DNA from: SZUA-592 sp041556555
GTDB taxonomy: Bacteria; Pseudomonadota; Gammaproteobacteria; Eutrophobiales; Eutrophobiaceae
Reading direction: 5' to 3'
Length of the DNA: 64,000 nucleotides
NCBI GenBank assembly: GCA_041556555.1
Contig: JBFFIE010000002.1
Span: forward strand, 1-64,000
This document shows, piece by piece, positions 41,800 to 51,182 of this stretch. The notes under the pieces are model-generated. The model had not been told where the DNA came from. It searched no databases and saw only the letters and a list, made by a program, of their open reading frames with translations. A program made the translations under genes and the position numbers. Within the stretch, counting starts at the first letter, position 1; each line of letters opens with the position of its first letter.

Positions 41800-42293
41800 T
41801 CCGCCTTTTTTATTTCCAGTGCCAGTGGCTCTGGGCCGGAGAGTTTAACATGTTCATCCGGTTTTAGTGACAATCTTTTTCCTGTTACGTCGGCTGCGAC
41901 AGGCAGTTCCCGCCCGTCACGATCAACCAGCACGGCCAGAACCACCCGCCTGGGTCTGCCATAATCGAAGATTTCATTGAGTGCAGCACGAATGGTCCTG
42001 CCGGTGTGTAGCACGTCATCCACCAGAATGATTTCCCTGTTATCAACATCGAATGGCAGGTTTGAGGGCTTAACCCTGGGGTGTAAGCCAATTTGGCTGA
42101 AGTCGTCCCGGTAAAAAGTAATATTGAGTTGCCCCAATGGTTTCTTAAGCCGCATCAGTTCGTGCAGTTTTTGCGCGACCCAATAACCGCCGGTATGAAT
42201 TCCTATCATCAATGCATCTTGACCAGTGATCTTTACCAGTTCAGCAGCCATGGCCTGCAGGCATTTATTGATGTCAAAATTGGTTTCGTTCAC
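41796..42293 (-). CDS. pyrR: PyrR bifunctional pyrimidine regulator / uracil phosphoribosyltransferase
   Basis: The 165-residue PRTase-fold protein has the PRPP-binding motif IILVDDVLHTGRTIRAALNE and an N-terminal segment typical of PyrR (DALMIGIHTGGYWVAQKL). In Gram-positives PyrR binds pyr mRNA. In pseudomonads it precedes pyrBC' and affects pyrimidine expression. No attenuator was recognised in the 29-bp gap upstream. Confidence 0.93.
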   Translation of the reverse strand: MNETNFDINKCLQAMAAELVKITGQDALMIGIHTGGYWVAQKLHELMRLKKPLGQLNITFYRDDFSQIGLHPRVKPSNLPFDVDNREIILVDDVLHTGRTIRAALNEIFDYGRPRRVVLAVLVDRDGRELPVAADVTGKRLSLKPDEHVKLSGPEPLALEIKKAE

Positions 42294-42322
42294 GGACAGC
42301 TCTTTTTAGCTAGTGAAATTTT

Positions 42323-42718
42323 TTATTTTGTTCCGGTCAGCCAGGTTTCCAGTATTGCTTGCGCTGCCACAGAGTCAACCTCTCTTTGTTCTCCTGTCCT
42401 GGTTTTTGCCTCATATGTCGAGAGGCGTTCATCCACACCAAATACCGGCAACCTGAAACGCCCTTCAAGCTGGCTGGCGAATTTTTCAGCAGCCCGGGTC
42501 ATGACTTGTGCAGAACCGTCCATAGTCACAGGGATGCCGACGATGATGGCATCCGGTTTCCATTCTTCAAGCAATTGTTCGATCTGTTTCCAGTCGGGAC
42601 GGTTTTTGTGACAGTGAACGATATCCAGGGGTGTGGCGGTACCGGTAAGTGATTGTCCGATTGCTGTGCCGATTCGTTTTGTGCCGTAATCAAAACACAG
42701 CAAGGTATTATATTTCAC
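42323..42718 (-). CDS. ruvX: RuvX/YqgF Holliday-junction resolvase-like protein
   Basis: The 131-residue RNase H-fold protein starts with LCFDYGTKRIGTAIGQ and has VGIPVTMDGSAQ and FGVDERLSTYEA, carrying the conserved acidic residues. The family is implicated in pre-16S rRNA 5'-end processing. It overlaps yqgE by 4 bp in the conserved yqgE-ruvX order. Confidence 0.95.
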   Translation of the reverse strand: MKYNTLLCFDYGTKRIGTAIGQSLTGTATPLDIVHCHKNRPDWKQIEQLLEEWKPDAIIVGIPVTMDGSAQVMTRAAEKFASQLEGRFRLPVFGVDERLSTYEAKTRTGEQREVDSVAAQAILETWLTGTK

Positions 42719-43275
42719 GCATGCCCGACATTATTGGAAAGTTTGCTGAGATCCACACCAGCAAGTGCGGCAGCCTGGGCCCAACGATCTTCAGTTGGGG
42801 TATTAAAGATAATGCTGTTATCTGAGGGCGCGTTCAGCCAGGCATTGTCCTTGATTTCCTGTTCCAACTGTCCTGCGCCCCAACCGGCATAACCCAGTGC
42901 TACGAGTGTTTTTTCCGGACCATTTCCTTCCGCGATGGCCGCCAATATATCTCGCGATGTGGCAATGCCAATGTCTTCGCTGATTTCAATACAATGGTCC
43001 CACTTCTGAATGGGATAATGCAGGACAAAACCACGATCGGACTGAACCGGGCCACCCTGGTAGACTGGCATGTTACGAATCAGGGCATCGTCACTGCTCA
43101 TGGACATCTGCTGAAATACATCATTCATAGACAGATCAAGCGGGTGATTGATAACAATGCCCATGGCGCCATCTTCATTGTGGGCGCAGATATAGGCAAC
43201 TGATCGGTAAAAATAGGGATCTGCCAGACCCGGCATGGCAATCAAAAACTGGTTGGTGAGACACATTGATTGCAT
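42715..43275 (-). CDS. yqgE: UPF0301 (YqgE/AlgH) family protein
   Basis: The 186-residue protein begins with LTNQFLIAMPGLADPYFYRSV and includes GAMGIVINHPLDLSM and VYQGGPVQSDRGFVLH, the signature stretches of YqgE/AlgH. The function is uncertain; in Pseudomonas algH was linked to alginate regulation. It precedes ruvX. Confidence 0.94.
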   Translation of the reverse strand: MQSMCLTNQFLIAMPGLADPYFYRSVAYICAHNEDGAMGIVINHPLDLSMNDVFQQMSMSSDDALIRNMPVYQGGPVQSDRGFVLHYPIQKWDHCIEISEDIGIATSRDILAAIAEGNGPEKTLVALGYAGWGAGQLEQEIKDNAWLNAPSDNSIIFNTPTEDRWAQAAALAGVDLSKLSNNVGHA

Positions 43276-43347
43276 AATTAATAGTATCTAATCAAATTCC
43301 ACGATCCACAAGTAAAGACAGGTGGAAATTTGATAGGTTCCGGATTT

Positions 43348-44316
43348 TTAATGGAATCTGTTGTTTTCAAGGAACTGCCAGGTGCGGGTAATGTGCATGA
43401 TATCGGTTTCGGCCTTGATATTGTCCGGGAAGGGGGCAAAAGGTGAGGACAGTTCGACGATGCGAATCGCAGCGTCATCGAGTACCCGGGAACCTGAGGT
43501 TCTGCGCACGTTGATTTGATTAACGGTTCCATCGGCATTGAGAGCCACATCCAGTATCAGGTTGCCGGACAACTTGTTCCTGCGTGCAGCGTCCGGGTAA
43601 TTCAGATTGCCGACGCGTTCAACCTTTGCGCGCCAGGCTTCCATATAGGCAGCATATTTGTATTCTTTGGTGCTGGCTGAGATAAATTTACGTCTTGGCC
43701 GTTTCGCCCTTTCTTCAAGTTTGCGTTGTATCTCAGCACTGAGAGAAGCAATCTTGAAACTGCTGGTTAGTAATGCGGTTGCACTGGGCATTTCCTTTGC
43801 CTCGGTGGATTTTTGTACCGTTTCGCTTTTATTATTTGCCGTGCTGGTGACACTGCTTTCGTTGGTTTTCAGGCTTGCTTCCGCTTCCTGCTGCTCCACT
43901 GCAAGGTATTGCTCTGTTTCACTGGTGTCCTTTTTTTCAGCCGGGGTTGGCTCAGCTTGGATTTTCTCGCTCTCTGGTGGAGGTGGTGTGCTTGCCTCGG
44001 GTGGAGTGGTGATGGTAGCTTTTTGATCCGGAAATGGTGCAGGCAACGGTGTTGCAGGACTCAGTTTTTCTTCTGTGTCACCACCACCTTCGAGATTGGC
44101 CTGGGCAAGAAATTCTGCATCTTTTGGTGATTTGCTTTTTTGCTGTACGAGAATGATCTCCATAGTCTCGTATTTTGGTTGCATGATTTCTTCGCTGGAA
44201 AAAGTCACACCCAGGATCACAATACCATGGGCAATGATTGCAAGGCATAATGTGAGGCTGAGCCTGTCAACCGGGGTAATCTGTGGTTTTATTCTCTCGG
44301 GTGATTGTGCTGGCAT
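43348..44316 (-). CDS. TonB-family energy transducer protein
   Basis: The 322-residue protein has an N-terminal membrane anchor (about residues 20-40) and a long Pro/Glu/Ser/Lys-rich periplasmic spacer (PPPPESEKIQAEPTP). The C-terminal TonB domain (NYPDAARRNKLSGNLILDVALNADG, then VLDDAAIRIVELSSPFAPFP) contacts outer-membrane receptors. exbB and exbD are not adjacent. Position between gshB and yqgE matches the tonB3 gene of Pseudomonas aeruginosa, which affects twitching motility, which may be relevant given the pil genes nearby. Confidence 0.88.
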   Translation of the reverse strand: MPAQSPERIKPQITPVDRLSLTLCLAIIAHGIVILGVTFSSEEIMQPKYETMEIILVQQKSKSPKDAEFLAQANLEGGGDTEEKLSPATPLPAPFPDQKATITTPPEASTPPPPESEKIQAEPTPAEKKDTSETEQYLAVEQQEAEASLKTNESSVTSTANNKSETVQKSTEAKEMPSATALLTSSFKIASLSAEIQRKLEERAKRPRRKFISASTKEYKYAAYMEAWRAKVERVGNLNYPDAARRNKLSGNLILDVALNADGTVNQINVRRTSGSRVLDDAAIRIVELSSPFAPFPDNIKAETDIMHITRTWQFLENNRFH

Positions 44317-44333
44317 GCCGGAATTTAAAATGA

Positions 44334-45290
44334 TTAATTGTCCATATCGGACGAGTGAATTTTGTCTATGGCTTCCATGAGGTCTCTGGCAATATCGATT
44401 GAAAAGATTTTATCAAGTTCCCGTATGCAGGTGGGGCTTGTAATATTTATCTCTGTCAGATAGTCACCAATCACATCAATGCCTGTGAAATAGAGGCCAT
44501 TCTCCCGTAGGAAGGGTGCAATTGCCTCACAGATTTCACTATCTCGGTTACTGAGATCAACTCCCTTGCTGTTGCCACCAGCGGCAAGATTGCCTCGGTT
44601 CTCACCGGTTAACGGGATACGGGCTAGTGCATAAGGTACCGGGTCACCGTTAATGAGCAGAATTCGTTTGTCCCCATCACGAATCTCCGGAATAAATTTC
44701 TGCGCCATGGCAAAACGTATTCCATGTTGGGTTAAGGTTTCGATTATGACATTCATGTTGGTGTCGTGTTTCCTTACCCTGAAAATGGAAGCACCTCCCA
44801 TACCGTCCAGAGGTTTCAGGATCACATCTTCATGATTATCGATAAAAGTTCGTAACTGGTCGGCATCACAGCTGGTCAATGTCGGGACAATAAATTCGGG
44901 GAACCAGTTAATAAACAATTTTTCATTGAAGTCACGTAATGATGCCGGGTCATTGATAACGGTAACGCCCGAGTCCTGGGCAATCTCCAGAATCTGGGTT
45001 GCATGAATGTACTGCAGGTCAACGGGAGGATCCTTGCGCATAAGAATGATATCCAAATCCTCAAGAGGTGCGGTGATAGCTTCTTCCATTTCAAACCAGC
45101 CTGAGGGATCATCCCTAACGCGGAGTTTGCACATTTTGCCCAGTGCTTCGCCGTCCTGAAGTAGCAGATCATTTTGTTCGAGGTAATAATTTTCCCAACC
45201 CATGGACTGTGACGCGAGCAGCATCGCGAAGGAACTGTCCTTGTGGATCTTTATATCACGTATAGGATCCATGATTATGCCCAGCTTCAT
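44334..45290 (-). CDS. gshB: glutathione synthetase
   Basis: From ATG 45290 the product is 318 residues of the ATP-grasp family. Motifs include GIIMDPIRDIKIHKDSSFAML, DVILKPLDGMGGASIFRV for ATP binding and YFTGIDVIGDYLTEINITSPTC for metal and substrate binding. It makes glutathione from gamma-glutamylcysteine and glycine. Glutathione is also the co-substrate of the persulfide dioxygenase at 4.2 kb and the ligand of KefB/C. It is the first gene of the long minus-strand unit. Confidence 0.96.
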   Translation of the reverse strand: MKLGIIMDPIRDIKIHKDSSFAMLLASQSMGWENYYLEQNDLLLQDGEALGKMCKLRVRDDPSGWFEMEEAITAPLEDLDIILMRKDPPVDLQYIHATQILEIAQDSGVTVINDPASLRDFNEKLFINWFPEFIVPTLTSCDADQLRTFIDNHEDVILKPLDGMGGASIFRVRKHDTNMNVIIETLTQHGIRFAMAQKFIPEIRDGDKRILLINGDPVPYALARIPLTGENRGNLAAGGNSKGVDLSNRDSEICEAIAPFLRENGLYFTGIDVIGDYLTEINITSPTCIRELDKIFSIDIARDLMEAIDKIHSSDMDN

Positions 45291-45391
45291 ACGATCACCC
45301 GCAACGCCCCTGGTAGAAAAAATCAAGGATGCAGAACATGTCCCTGACGGTTAAGATTGGAATCTAAGCTGACTACTATACCACTGTATTC

Positions 45392-46321
45392 ATGTCTATA
45401 AACCGTATAAGAATCACGACGAGGGAAAGTCCCCTGGCCTTATGGCAGGCCGAGCATGTCCGGGCAGAGCTCATAAAGTGCCATACAGGACTTGAGGTCG
45501 AACTGATTGGTATCACTACCCAGGGGGATATCATTCTGGACAGGCCACTCATGGAAGTTGGCGGCAAGGGCCTGTTCATCAAGGAGCTGGAACAGGTGAT
45601 GTTGGATGGAAATGCGGACATCGCAGTGCATTCCATGAAAGATGTCACTATTGATTTTCCACCTGGTTTGTCACTGCCTGTCATCATGCAGCGTGAAGAC
45701 CCCCGGGATGTCCTGATATCAAATAAATATGATTCACTTGACGATTTGCCAGAAGGAGCCGTGATTGGCACATCAAGTCTGCGCAGGCAATGCCAGTTAA
45801 GGTCGCATCGCCCGGACTTCAGGATCACTACATTAAGGGGTAATGTTGGAACACGCCTGAGGAAGCTGGACGAGGGTCAGTACGATGCCATCGTCCTTGC
45901 CTCGGCTGGTGTTACAAGACTCGGTCTTACGGGGTTGGTAAAACAATATATTTCTGTGGATGTGATGCTTCCCGCAGTGGGCCAGGGGGCGATCGGTATC
46001 GAAACGCGGTCTGATGATGAAGATGTTATTGCCTTAATCAGTCCGCTGTCAGATACCCTGACTACAACTCAAATGCGGGCAGAAAGGGCGTTCAGTAAAA
46101 AACTCTATGGCGGATGTCATTTGCCGATTGCTGCCCTTGCCACTATTGAGGCGGATACATTATCTATAAGCGGATTGGTCGGCGAAGTTGATGGCAGCAG
46201 GGTAATCTCCGGCCATATTCAGGGTCCGGTGAAAGAAGCCGTTTCATTGGGCGAACAACTTGGAGAGAGCTTGCTGGAACAGGGAGCGGACGAAATTCTG
46301 CGCAAGCTGCTGAATGACTGA
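45392..46321 (+). CDS. hemC: porphobilinogen deaminase (hydroxymethylbilane synthase)
   Basis: The 309-residue enzyme has the N-terminal RITTRESPLALWQAEHV, the PBG-binding KDVTIDFP loop, TLRGNVGTRLRKLDEGQYDAIVLASAG and the dipyrromethane-cofactor cysteine in YGGCHLPIAA near residue 242. It polymerises four porphobilinogens. First gene of a tight hemC-hemD-hemX-hemY operon, divergent from gshB. Confidence 0.97.
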   Translation: MSINRIRITTRESPLALWQAEHVRAELIKCHTGLEVELIGITTQGDIILDRPLMEVGGKGLFIKELEQVMLDGNADIAVHSMKDVTIDFPPGLSLPVIMQREDPRDVLISNKYDSLDDLPEGAVIGTSSLRRQCQLRSHRPDFRITTLRGNVGTRLRKLDEGQYDAIVLASAGVTRLGLTGLVKQYISVDVMLPAVGQGAIGIETRSDDEDVIALISPLSDTLTTTQMRAERAFSKKLYGGCHLPIAALATIEADTLSISGLVGEVDGSRVISGHIQGPVKEAVSLGEQLGESLLEQGADEILRKLLND

Positions 46322-47105
46322 AAGGCAGAGCGAATTCAAAGTCCTAGTTACCCGGCCGCAACACCAGGGGGAATCTCTATGCGCAGATATAGAGCGGATC
46401 GGAGCAAGGGCGATCAATTTTCCACTGATTGAAATAGTATCACTCACGGAGAACAGGGAAACAGTCAGGCATTTATCAGAAAATCCGGATTGCGATTTGC
46501 TGATTTTTATCAGTCAAAATGCAGTTGCACATGCAGTCGATATGCTTGGCGGGGATATTTCCCATATTGCTGACCTGCCAATATATGCCATCGGTCAGGC
46601 CACCGCCAGAATGTTACATCAGGCCGGAATTAAGCAGGTCCATGCTCCAGCGACCGGGTCTGACAGTGAGTCACTGCTGAAGTTGCCCGATTTGCAGGCG
46701 AATCAGATAAACGCAAAAAAAATCACGATAATTCGCGGGCATGGCGGCAGGGAATACCTGGCGGATACGCTCAGGGAGCGGGGTGCAGAAGTGAATTATG
46801 TTGAAGTTTATCATCGCAAGCCTGCAGTTTATGATCAGGCTATGCTGGAAAAGATCTTTGGTGTCGACAAGCCTGATTTGATTGTCATTACCAGTGGCGA
46901 AAGTCTGCAAATCCTCTTTGATATGCTAATCTCCGGGGGAAAGCATGACATGCTGACTACACCACTGGTGCTGCTTGGAAAACGCATGTCGGAACTTGCA
47001 GATTCTCTCGGTTTTAGCGGGAAACGTTTAATAGCAGATGAAGCCAGTGACACCGGGTTGACAATAGCAGTCAAGAAGCTGATGGAGCTAACCAGAAATG
47101 AGTGA
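46314..47105 (+). CDS. hemD: uroporphyrinogen-III synthase
   Basis: The 263-residue protein has the low-conservation HemD fold: VTRPQHQGESLC at the start, FISQNAVAHAVDM in the first domain and IIRGHGGREYLADTLRERGAEVNYVEVYHRKP at the domain junction. It closes and inverts ring D of hydroxymethylbilane. It overlaps both neighbours by 8 bp. Confidence 0.94.
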   Translation: MTERQSEFKVLVTRPQHQGESLCADIERIGARAINFPLIEIVSLTENRETVRHLSENPDCDLLIFISQNAVAHAVDMLGGDISHIADLPIYAIGQATARMLHQAGIKQVHAPATGSDSESLLKLPDLQANQINAKKITIIRGHGGREYLADTLRERGAEVNYVEVYHRKPAVYDQAMLEKIFGVDKPDLIVITSGESLQILFDMLISGGKHDMLTTPLVLLGKRMSELADSLGFSGKRLIADEASDTGLTIAVKKLMELTRNE

Positions 47106-48162
47106 TGCAAATACAGAGAATAAGAAAGGCAATGAAATAAAGAAAGATCTGGTAAAAATACTCGATCCTAATTCTGCCGAAATGAGTAAACGTTTTGCTT
47201 TTCTGCTCAAGCTTGTAATCGGCCTCTTCCTGATCAGCATCATATTAATTTTGTCTGCCAGCTACTATATGCAACGTCAAATCCATGCGGTCTCGGATTC
47301 AATCAGTAGTAATGCTGATATGACAAGAGCAATAAACTCTGCGATTGAAAGCAATACAAAACAGCTTCGCTCAGAACTTGAGCAATTACGTATTCAGCAA
47401 CTTGAACAGGGAAATTCTCTGGCCAGGCTCTACCAGAAGTTCCCCAAGGATAATCTCGAGTGGGCACTGGCCGAGACAGAATACCTTTTGATTATTGCCA
47501 GTCAGCGTCTGTTGCTGGAAAAAGATGTCGCCACGGCCATTGCCGCCATGACAGCTGCCGACAACAGACTGAAAGATCTCGGTGATCCGGCGCTGATACC
47601 GGTCAGAGAACAACTGGCTGCAGATATCAATGCATTACGGGCAGTAAACAATGTAGATACCAGTGGCCTGGCTATATACCTGGCAGATCTCATTGAGCGC
47701 TCGGATTCTCTGCCTCTGAAAGCCATGAAACCTGATGCTGCTGCGAGCAACGGTGAAACCGATCAAACACAGGTGGAAGAAAGTCAGGATAAAAGCTGGC
47801 GTGATATACCTGCAATCATCTGGAATGAGCTCAAGGGCCTGGTGGTAGTCAAACGCTCAGGCGAAACCCGCCAGGCCTTGTTATTGCCTGATCAGGAATA
47901 CTTTCTTTATCAGAATCTGAGACTGGAACTTGAAAATGCACGGCTGGCAGTATTAAGACGTGATACTGATAACTTGCAAGCATCGGTCAGCCTGCTGCTT
48001 GCATGGATACAGGAATATTTTGATCTGAGCAATGCTGCGGTCAGCAATATTGTGACCACCCTTGAAAAAATGCAAACACTGAAACTCGATCCGAAAATTC
48101 CTGATATCAATTCATCGCTTGAAACACTCAGGGCGTTTATGCGTGAAGAAAATTCAGGCTAA
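47098..48162 (+). CDS. hemX: HemX-like membrane protein
   Basis: The 354-residue product has one transmembrane segment (about residues 38-60) and a periplasmic, largely helical domain containing LEWALAETEYLLIIASQRLLLEKD, the HemX family signature. Although often labelled uroporphyrin-III C-methyltransferase, it has no methyltransferase motifs. It lies between hemD and hemY as in most gammaproteobacteria; its exact role is unknown. Confidence 0.92.
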   Translation: MSDANTENKKGNEIKKDLVKILDPNSAEMSKRFAFLLKLVIGLFLISIILILSASYYMQRQIHAVSDSISSNADMTRAINSAIESNTKQLRSELEQLRIQQLEQGNSLARLYQKFPKDNLEWALAETEYLLIIASQRLLLEKDVATAIAAMTAADNRLKDLGDPALIPVREQLAADINALRAVNNVDTSGLAIYLADLIERSDSLPLKAMKPDAAASNGETDQTQVEESQDKSWRDIPAIIWNELKGLVVVKRSGETRQALLLPDQEYFLYQNLRLELENARLAVLRRDTDNLQASVSLLLAWIQEYFDLSNAAVSNIVTTLEKMQTLKLDPKIPDINSSLETLRAFMREENSG

Positions 48163-48185
48163 ATTGAAAACGGTATAATCGACCA

Positions 48186-49412
48186 GTGAAACCTCTCATT
48201 GTATTAATAATTGCACTGGCAATTGCCGCTGCAGTAGGCATGATCGCTGTCAGTGATTCCGCTAACATATACATCACGTTTTCAGACTGGACTATCCAGT
48301 CGTCCCTCGTGTTGTTCGTTATTATTATTATCCTTGCATTTATTGTTATCTATTTTTCATTACGCGCGTTATTCCGGATGTGGAATATGCCGGGAAATTT
48401 GCGGCGCTGGCGCAGACAAAGAAGTCAGCGTTTATCCGAGAGATATCTGAGTAAAGGCTTGCTGTCACTGGTTGAGGGAAACTGGAAATCAGCGGAAGCA
48501 AACCTGGTCAAGGGTGCGAAATATTCCGAAACGCCGTTAATTAATTACCTTTGTGCAGCGAGAGCAGCCCAGAGAGAAGGCCGTATAGATAAACGCGATC
48601 ATTACATCAGTCTGGCCCATGCCGATGCCCCCGATTCGCAGGTTGCCATTGGTCTGACTCAGGCAGAGTTACAGATTAACCAGAAGCAGACAGAGCAGGC
48701 ACTGGCTACATTGATGAACCTGCATGAGCAGGAGCCTGACCATGGTCGTGTCAAGTTAATGCTATTAAAGACCTATACTGAACTTGAATCATGGCGGGAA
48801 GTCCTTGCCCTGTTACCTGGCCTGCAAAAATCGGGGTTACTGCCAAAGGAAAATATTGTGGCAACACAGCTCAAGGCCTATGCTGGCTTGATGAAAAAGG
48901 CGGGGACCCAGTCAGATAGGGAAGCCCTGGAGTCCATCTGGCAAAAAATCCCCAGGAACCTGAAAAAGGAATTGCACCTGCTTGAGGTCTATACGTCAGA
49001 AAAAATAATTTTTAACGATACTGAGAACTGTGAACCTTTGCTTAGGAAGGCGCTTAAGGACAGATGGGATCAGAATATCCTTCGTTTATATGGTCTCGTT
49101 GAGGGGAAAGACGCTGCAAAACAACTGGCGTTTGCTGAAAGCCTATACTCAAGTCATGCACGTGATCCGGTTTTGTTACTGACGTTGGGGAGGTTGAGTA
49201 TGCAAAATGGCTTGTGGGGCAAGGCAGCCAGCTACCTCAAGGACAGTATTCAAATAGAACCCTTGCCGGAAACCTACAGGGAGTTTGCCCGCTTGCTTGA
49301 GCGGCAGGGTGATTACGCTGCAGCATCAAGCTACTATCAACATGGTCTTGTACTTGCAACCACAACCCAGCAGGAACAGGCCAGGTTGATTGGCAGAGGT
49401 GAAAAACATTAA
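48186..49412 (+). CDS. hemY: HemY-like tetratricopeptide membrane protein
   Basis: The 408-residue protein begins at GTG 48186 with two membrane helices (residues about 2-22 and 40-62). TPR-like repeats follow across the rest (for example VEGNWKSAEANLVKGAKYSETPLINYL). This is the gammaproteobacterial HemY, not the protoporphyrinogen oxidase of the same name. It ends 6 bp before a convergent gene. Confidence 0.92.
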   Translation: MKPLIVLIIALAIAAAVGMIAVSDSANIYITFSDWTIQSSLVLFVIIIILAFIVIYFSLRALFRMWNMPGNLRRWRRQRSQRLSERYLSKGLLSLVEGNWKSAEANLVKGAKYSETPLINYLCAARAAQREGRIDKRDHYISLAHADAPDSQVAIGLTQAELQINQKQTEQALATLMNLHEQEPDHGRVKLMLLKTYTELESWREVLALLPGLQKSGLLPKENIVATQLKAYAGLMKKAGTQSDREALESIWQKIPRNLKKELHLLEVYTSEKIIFNDTENCEPLLRKALKDRWDQNILRLYGLVEGKDAAKQLAFAESLYSSHARDPVLLLTLGRLSMQNGLWGKAASYLKDSIQIEPLPETYREFARLLERQGDYAAASSYYQHGLVLATTTQQEQARLIGRGEKH

Positions 49413-49418
49413 TGCTGG

Positions 49419-50447
49419 TTACTTGCCCCCGCTGGTCTGGGTGGCAAACTCAAATGAATCTGAATAAATAAATTCTTCTGACAGACCGCGTTCGGTGAAA
49501 TTATCAACCACTGCGTGGACCATGGGTGGTGGGCCGCAGGCATAGACTTCAAATGGCGAGAGATCGCTGAAATCATCCAGTACGGCCTCGTGGACCAGCC
49601 CGGTTCTGCCTTGCCAGGCATCGGATTGTCTGGGTTCCGAGAGAACTGGTATGTAGCGCAGAGTTTTCATCTTTATTGCCCAGGACTCAGCCAGTTCGTG
49701 GAGATAAAGATCAGATTTTGAGCGGGCGCCCCAGTAAAAATGGATTTCCCGATCAAGCTTCTTGTGCTGAATGTTCTCAACGATACTTTTTACCGGGGCA
49801 AAACCAGTGCCGCCCGCAATCATGATGATTGGCCGTGAAGATTCTTCCCTCAGGAAAAAGCTGCCCAAAGGGCCTTCAAATCTTAACAGGGATTTCTCCC
49901 TGAGCTTGTTGAATGCATATTCCGAGAATACGCCACCATCATAATGTCGGATATGTAATTCCAGGTAATTATCATCCTGCGGTGAATTGGCAAGGGAGAA
50001 AGATCGACGTTTGTTTCCCTTCATCAGGATATCAATGTACTGGCCCGCCAGGAATTGCAGGCGCTCACTTGAGGGTAGTTTCAGGTAAAGTCTGAGTACG
50101 TCGTGGTTTAACTTTTCAATCTTGTTTACCCGGCAGGGCAACTTGCGGATTACCAAATCACCCACGGCCTCAATCTGGCGACATTCGATACGAAGATCAG
50201 TGCGGGGTATTGCCTGGCAAAACAGGGCGTAACCTGAGGACTTCTCTTCATCCGTGATACCAGTCAGGGGAATATCGGTATATTCAATCTGGCCCTCTAG
50301 CAGTTTTCCCTTACAGGTACCACAGGCACCATTTCTGCAGCCATAAGGCAATCCGATACCTTCGCGTAATGCCGCAGAAAGCACCGTCTCATCTTTTTCT
50401 GCAGTGAAGGATTTTTTATCAGGTTCGATAGTAATCTTGAAACTCAT
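49419..50447 (-). CDS. 2Fe-2S ferredoxin / FAD-NAD(P)H oxidoreductase fusion
   Basis: The 342-residue protein starts with a plant-type ferredoxin domain; cluster cysteines are in CRNGACGTCKGK and later LFCQ (C-x4-C-x2-C...C). A ferredoxin-reductase module follows with FAD motif RSFSLAN and NAD motif MIAGGTGFAPVKSIVE. It resembles CDP-6-deoxy-glucoseen reductases and phenol-hydroxylase-type reductases. No oxygenase or sugar gene is adjacent, so its acceptor is unknown. It lies 44 bp downstream of the parA-like gene on the same strand. Confidence 0.88.
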   Translation of the reverse strand: MSFKITIEPDKKSFTAEKDETVLSAALREGIGLPYGCRNGACGTCKGKLLEGQIEYTDIPLTGITDEEKSSGYALFCQAIPRTDLRIECRQIEAVGDLVIRKLPCRVNKIEKLNHDVLRLYLKLPSSERLQFLAGQYIDILMKGNKRRSFSLANSPQDDNYLELHIRHYDGGVFSEYAFNKLREKSLLRFEGPLGSFFLREESSRPIIMIAGGTGFAPVKSIVENIQHKKLDREIHFYWGARSKSDLYLHELAESWAIKMKTLRYIPVLSEPRQSDAWQGRTGLVHEAVLDDFSDLSPFEVYACGPPPMVHAVVDNFTERGLSEEFIYSDSFEFATQTSGGK

Positions 50448-50491
50448 GAATTATCCGGTTGATAAATAAAATCAGGTGATAACAGGATAGG

Positions 50492-51154
50492 TCAGTTTAT
50501 GCTTGGAATGCTTCTGGCACTGCTCAACCAGGCAAGCAAGGGCATCCACTGTTCCCTGTCATACACTGTTTTTGACGGGGCCATTTCAAAAATAGTCATG
50601 CCCTTCTCTGCTGCATGAACGTAATTTTGACTGGCACGTAGCATGGTTATGTATGGGACCTTCGACCCATTAGGTAGTTTCAATGTTTCCAGATAGTATT
50701 CAAGTTTTACGCCTGATAATGTATCTTCCCTGACTCGGTTAGCTAAGGTTGCAAGCTTTACCTTGCGGTTGATCTCTCTTCTTTTCTCTATCAGTTCCCG
50801 TAAAAAACGTTCTGCCGCACGTACATCAATGGCAGAAGGCATCATCGGCATAACAATTGTCTGTGCGGCCCTGGTTATGCTCACCAGTTTTTTGTCATGA
50901 ATTGCCGCCGGCGAATCAATCACCAGAATTTCGGTATCACGATTAATTTCCAGTTCGTTACTGTGCATTGCTGCCAGTTCAATCTTTGCCAGGTAATCGG
51001 GCCTTGCTGCCAACCAGTCAGTGCTGCTTCCCTGCGGATCACAGTCAGCCAGTGAAACCTTTTTTCCTTGCATGGCAAACCAGCCAGCTATATTGGTTGC
51101 CAGCGTGGTTTTACCGCAACCGCCCTTGGGGTTTAGTATCAAAATACTACGCAT
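50492..51154 (-). CDS. orphan ParA/MinD-family ATPase
   Basis: The 220-residue ATPase has a deviant Walker A (NPKGGCGKTTLATNIA), switch I with DCDPQGSSTDWL and switch II in VIDSPAAI. No parB or parS-like repeats are visible nearby, so it is not a normal partition locus. It lies 28 bp downstream of phosphoribulokinase on the same strand. ParA relatives of this size position cargos such as carboxysomes or chemoreceptor arrays, but the cargo cannot be named here. Confidence 0.85.
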   Translation of the reverse strand: MRSILILNPKGGCGKTTLATNIAGWFAMQGKKVSLADCDPQGSSTDWLAARPDYLAKIELAAMHSNELEINRDTEILVIDSPAAIHDKKLVSITRAAQTIVMPMMPSAIDVRAAERFLRELIEKRREINRKVKLATLANRVREDTLSGVKLEYYLETLKLPNGSKVPYITMLRASQNYVHAAEKGMTIFEMAPSKTVYDREQWMPLLAWLSSARSIPSIN

Positions 51155-51182
51155 GATTTGTTCTGTTGTTTAAATCTATTGT

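Noticed and set aside
50492..51154. Plasmid or chromosome partition locus
   Set aside because: ParA stands alone, with no ParB and no parS-like repeats; surrounding genes are chromosomal housekeeping genes.
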